A DNA stretch of 64,000 bases from Anaerolineae bacterium (GTDB taxonomy: Bacteria; Chloroflexota; Anaerolineae; Aggregatilineales; UBA2796). Positions 61,839-64,000 of this stretch are shown piece after piece (positions within the stretch are counted from its first letter, which is position 1; the number at the start of each line of letters is the position of its first letter). A model generated the notes under the pieces. The model saw only the letters and a program-made list of their open reading frames with translations. It searched no databases and had not been told where the DNA came from. The stretch is from NCBI GenBank assembly GCA_019637615.1, contig JAHBVJ010000025.1, positions 62,001 through 126,000 on the forward strand. The letters are read 5' to 3'. Made by a program: the position numbers and the translations under genes.

Positions 61839-62121
61839 AGCTTATTTCAAAGGTTTCAAAGGTTTGTTCCGGCGTATCTGACCACGTCGCATCCACCCAC
61901 GACACATCGGCTTGACTGGGACCGCGCTGCAACCAATCGTGATAGCTTTCCAGCCGATCACGCGGCCCGACGGCATATGTCTCCACCGTGCGATCCGGCA
62001 AATTGCGCACCCAACCCGTCAATCCGAGGCGAGCCGCTTCCAGCCGTGCATAGTATCGAAAACTGACGCCCTGCACCGTGCCATGAACGATGGCATGTAG
62101 ACCTTTCAGGTTGCTGCTCAT
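61819..62121 (-). CDS. acyP: Acylphosphatase
   Basis: Small enzyme hydrolysing acyl phosphates. From ATG 62121 the product is 100 residues with the signature HAIVHGTVQGVSFRYYARLE, containing the phosphate-binding loop with catalytic Arg, and LGLTGWVRNLPDRTVE with the catalytic Asn. The ATG overlaps the stop of the preceding lipoprotein gene by 4 bases (ATGA), which supports this start over the longer frame to 62148. Metabolic partner not evident. Confidence 0.9.
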   Translation of the reverse strand: MSSNLKGLHAIVHGTVQGVSFRYYARLEAARLGLTGWVRNLPDRTVETYAVGPRDRLESYHDWLQRGPSQADVSWVDATWSDTPEQTFETFEISYGTRDY

Positions 62122-62507
62122 GGGGCGGCTTCTCCACACCACTTCCACGCGCCGTCTTCCAGTACAACGCGATAGGTGCTGAGTGGGAAAGTTGTCGGGC
62201 CGTTATTGTACTCTGCCTCGATGTTGCCCGTACACGTCACGGTATCGGCGTTGTCATTCTTCTTGCAGGTGGCGTCCGTCAACTTGGCATTCAAGCCCGC
62301 GAACGACATCGCCTCCAGCTCGGCATCGCCTTCTTTCTCTTTGCAGATCAATGTTTTCAGTTTGGGGAGGTCGCCCGCCACTTTGGCCTGAAAATACTGC
62401 TGGACGGCTTGACCAGCATCAGGGCCAGCGGGCGCATTGTTGCACGCGCTCAGGATCAATAGGCCGCTCACCAATAACAGCATGAGCAAGATCGGCTTAC
62501 GCATCAT
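62118..62507 (-). CDS. Small lipoprotein
   Basis: The 129-residue protein starts MMRKPILLML and has a lipobox LSACNN (Cys22), then a short soluble domain with AVQQYFQAKVAGDLPKLKTL, ICKEKEG and YRVVLEDGAWKWCGE. The pattern of a helical start and a final Trp-rich strand resembles NTF2/DUF4878-like lipoproteins, but I cannot assign it firmly. Two Cys pairs may form disulphides. Coupled by a 4-base overlap to the acylphosphatase gene. Confidence 0.72.
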   Translation of the reverse strand: MMRKPILLMLLLVSGLLILSACNNAPAGPDAGQAVQQYFQAKVAGDLPKLKTLICKEKEGDAELEAMSFAGLNAKLTDATCKKNDNADTVTCTGNIEAEYNNGPTTFPLSTYRVVLEDGAWKWCGEAAP

Positions 62508-62807
62508 TCACCTTTAGTTCACAGTCAGATAACTGCCCTTGCCGTCAACCTCGCAAGGTGTCCGACGATAGAGCACCGTTATCTTACCGCGTCAGAGCTA
62601 AAGATGGGAATGAAAGGTGGCAAGCCCATAGGGTAAACGCATCAAACGTAGACTGAGAGAGCATGATAGTCAAGGGACAACAGGCTACCATACTCGCCAG
62701 ACCTAACCAGTGTAACTTAAACTCTTTGGATAATCCCGGCGGGGATTATCCAAAGAGCATGACTATGGCAAGTGTGCAGGGAATGTCATCACTCACTACC
62801 TAGCGCA
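62508..62807. other. Gene-free stretch with a strong hairpin
   Basis: About 300 bases between the nucleoside hydrolase and lipoprotein genes (both minus). Apart from the hairpin at 62722-62757 nothing coding or regulatory was recognised. Confidence 0.5.
62722..62757 (-). terminator. 16-bp perfect hairpin downstream of the nucleoside hydrolase
   Basis: CTCTTTGGATAATCCC (62722-62737) and its exact complement (62742-62757) with a GGCG loop (CGCC on the minus strand). On the minus strand it is followed by AGTTTAAGTT, a poor T-run. Position fits a terminator for the nucleoside hydrolase gene. Confidence 0.6.
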
Positions 62808-63743
62808 CTAGCTATAGGCTTTGATGCCCGCTTCAATAATATCCCAGAACATGGGGACGTTGATGTCAACCGCCACTAAACTATTGGGGGGCTGCTTCAG
62901 CATATTGAAGAGATCGCAGTTCGTACGACCATAACTCTGCTCGCTGCGAATATCGATCTGGGTGAAGCACGCTTTGGTGGTCAGCACCGTCGGATCGAGT
63001 AGAGATGCAATCGTCACCGGATCATGCAGTGGACCGCCATCCCAACCAAAAACTTCTTTTTGGGTCTTATTGAAGAACGTCATCAGGTCGACAAACAACT
63101 TCGCCGCCTTATTGCCGATCTTACCCATGCGTTCCACGATGGACGGTAGGCACAACACCTTGCGCGTGACATCCAGCCCCACCATCGTGATTTTGCATCC
63201 AGAGGTGAAAACGACATGGGCCGCGTCAGCATCGACCAAAATATTGAATTCGGCGGCGGGGGTCATATTTCCTAATTGATAGCAGCCACCCATCAACACG
63301 ATTTCATGGATTTTGGGCAGAATATCCGGGCAGAGCCGCATCGCCATCGCCAGATTGGTCATTGGGCCGGTGGGTACTACCGTAATATCACCCTCGGACG
63401 CCAGCAACGTATCGATGATATAGTTCACGGCGTGTTGTTGTTCAGCCTTTTTGGTCAGCACGCTGAACTGCGGCCCATCCAGACCAGACTCACCATGAAT
63501 CTCCGGCGCGCTGACCAGCTTTTCGCGGATCATTGGCTGCCCACACCCCTTATAGACCGGCACGTCGAGACCAAGAAACTGGCATACATTGAGCGCATTG
63601 ATCAGTGTTTTGTCCAAGGTTTGATTTCCGGCAACAACCGTAATCCCTAGCAGATCAATTGCTGGACTTTTAGCCGCCAACATAATGGCGATGGCATCAT
63701 CATGCCCCGGATCGCAGTCCAGAATGATCTTTCTCCGTTCCAT
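62808..63743 (-). CDS. Nucleoside hydrolase, inosine-uridine preferring family
   Basis: Cleaves the N-glycosidic bond of ribonucleosides. The 311-residue protein (from ATG 63743, GGAGG 8 bases upstream) begins with the calcium-binding Asp cluster IILDCDPGHDDA and has TVVAGNQTLDKT, IHGESGLDGPQF, VPTGPMTNLAMAM, LMGGCY and AAEFNILVDADAA, all family motifs. A GTG 9 bases earlier sits on top of the ribosome site and is a worse start. Purine versus pyrimidine preference is not clear. It stands alone, upstream of an intergenic region with a strong hairpin. Confidence 0.92.
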   Translation of the reverse strand: MERRKIILDCDPGHDDAIAIMLAAKSPAIDLLGITVVAGNQTLDKTLINALNVCQFLGLDVPVYKGCGQPMIREKLVSAPEIHGESGLDGPQFSVLTKKAEQQHAVNYIIDTLLASEGDITVVPTGPMTNLAMAMRLCPDILPKIHEIVLMGGCYQLGNMTPAAEFNILVDADAAHVVFTSGCKITMVGLDVTRKVLCLPSIVERMGKIGNKAAKLFVDLMTFFNKTQKEVFGWDGGPLHDPVTIASLLDPTVLTTKACFTQIDIRSEQSYGRTNCDLFNMLKQPPNSLVAVDINVPMFWDIIEAGIKAYS

Positions 63744-64000
63744 GTTTCCCACCTCCGTTGGTTTGAATTCACATTTTCAGATTGTACTGTCTGCACTGGC
63801 AACTTGTCCATGTGATGTACGGATGTGGCTAGGGCTAACACATCAACCTTGGGAGAGCACCTCCAATAAGAACTGGTCATGAAAGCGCTTGTGGTTCAGA
63901 CTTATCGTCGCCAACGGTAATGTTCATCATCCAAGGGAAGCTATGCTCAATCGCTCAGTGATGACACATCGCAGGTAAACTGGAAATGAAGTAACCGAAA

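Noticed and set aside
62722..62757. Insertion-sequence end
   Set aside because: The inverted repeat is a tight hairpin with a 4-base loop and no transposase on either side.
63744..64000. Possible further gene at the right edge
   Set aside because: No frame in the last 250 bases has a plausible start with ribosome site or family-like sequence; nothing was seen there.

Overview
The window looks like chromosomal DNA of a Chloroflexota bacterium, most likely Anaerolineae-like. I estimate GC in the mid-50s percent by eye. The reasons are a MutL-type ASKHA protein embedded in a run of membrane proteins that I recall only from this phylum, secreted proteins with Thr-Pro linkers and FG-GAP-like repeats, several SH3/WD40/VWA proteins, and the AGTGCTAAGT-type intergenic repeats. 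The taxonomic call rests on gene content and memory, not on a marker gene. No rRNA, tRNA, CRISPR array or intact insertion sequence was seen.

Layout. 1-1.0 kb: the 5' part of a LutC/LUD gene (minus strand, running off the edge) and a C-terminal remnant of an ABC-2 permease. 1.0-2.0 kb: a repeat-rich gene-free stretch. 2.0-5.4 kb: a carotenoid operon (phytoene desaturase, phytoene synthase, fused lycopene cyclase). 5.4-12.8 kb (minus): a six-gene cluster with MutL, four membrane proteins and one small soluble protein; mutL carries a frameshift. 13.0-16.9 kb: DnaJ/CbpA-like chaperone, HtrA-like lipoprotein protease and a GH13 alpha-glucosidase. 16.9-21.9 kb (minus): a small secreted protein, DUF429, a double-VWA membrane protein and a TetR regulator. 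22.1-31.2 kb: a glycosyltransferase, two large secreted proteins sharing an almost identical C-terminal cassette and 3' flank, a DUF5681 protein, structured repeats and a decayed transposase. 31.3-37.5 kb: SH3 lipoprotein, MiaB, TIR-WD40 protein and a second WD40 protein. 37.5-42.4 kb: urease genes ureF-ureD-ureAB-ureC-ureG with no ureE; ureD is frameshifted near its 3' end. 42.5-45.8 kb: an AT-rich DUF2971 gene, a UPF0173 hydrolase, a class I glutamine amidotransferase and a GNAT acetyltransferase. 45.9-51.8 kb: obg, nadD, a tandem solute-binding protein, a second GH13 enzyme and a DUF998 protein. 51.8-60.4 kb: ABC exporter, phosphopantetheinyl transferase, ligase-carrier protein and a C-A-T-TE nonribosomal peptide synthetase. 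60.4-63.7 kb (minus): FecR-like membrane protein, acylphosphatase, small lipoprotein and nucleoside hydrolase.

Two groups look most worth pursuing. One is the MutL/membrane cluster, where an ASKHA-fold ATPase sits without any glutamate mutase subunit and beside a 1029-residue bitopic protein carrying an array of Trp-centred short motifs. The other is the compact NRPS locus: its A domain lacks the Asp that normally contacts the alpha-amino group (pocket begins V-D-W), and it is equipped with its own activating enzyme, PPTase and exporter. At the DNA level there are at least two families of structured intergenic repeats. One keeps its self-complementarity although its arm sequences differ between copies.

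Two independent single-site frameshifts (mutL and ureD), each in a short low-complexity run, are either real lesions or assembly errors. Both should be checked against reads before any functional conclusion.
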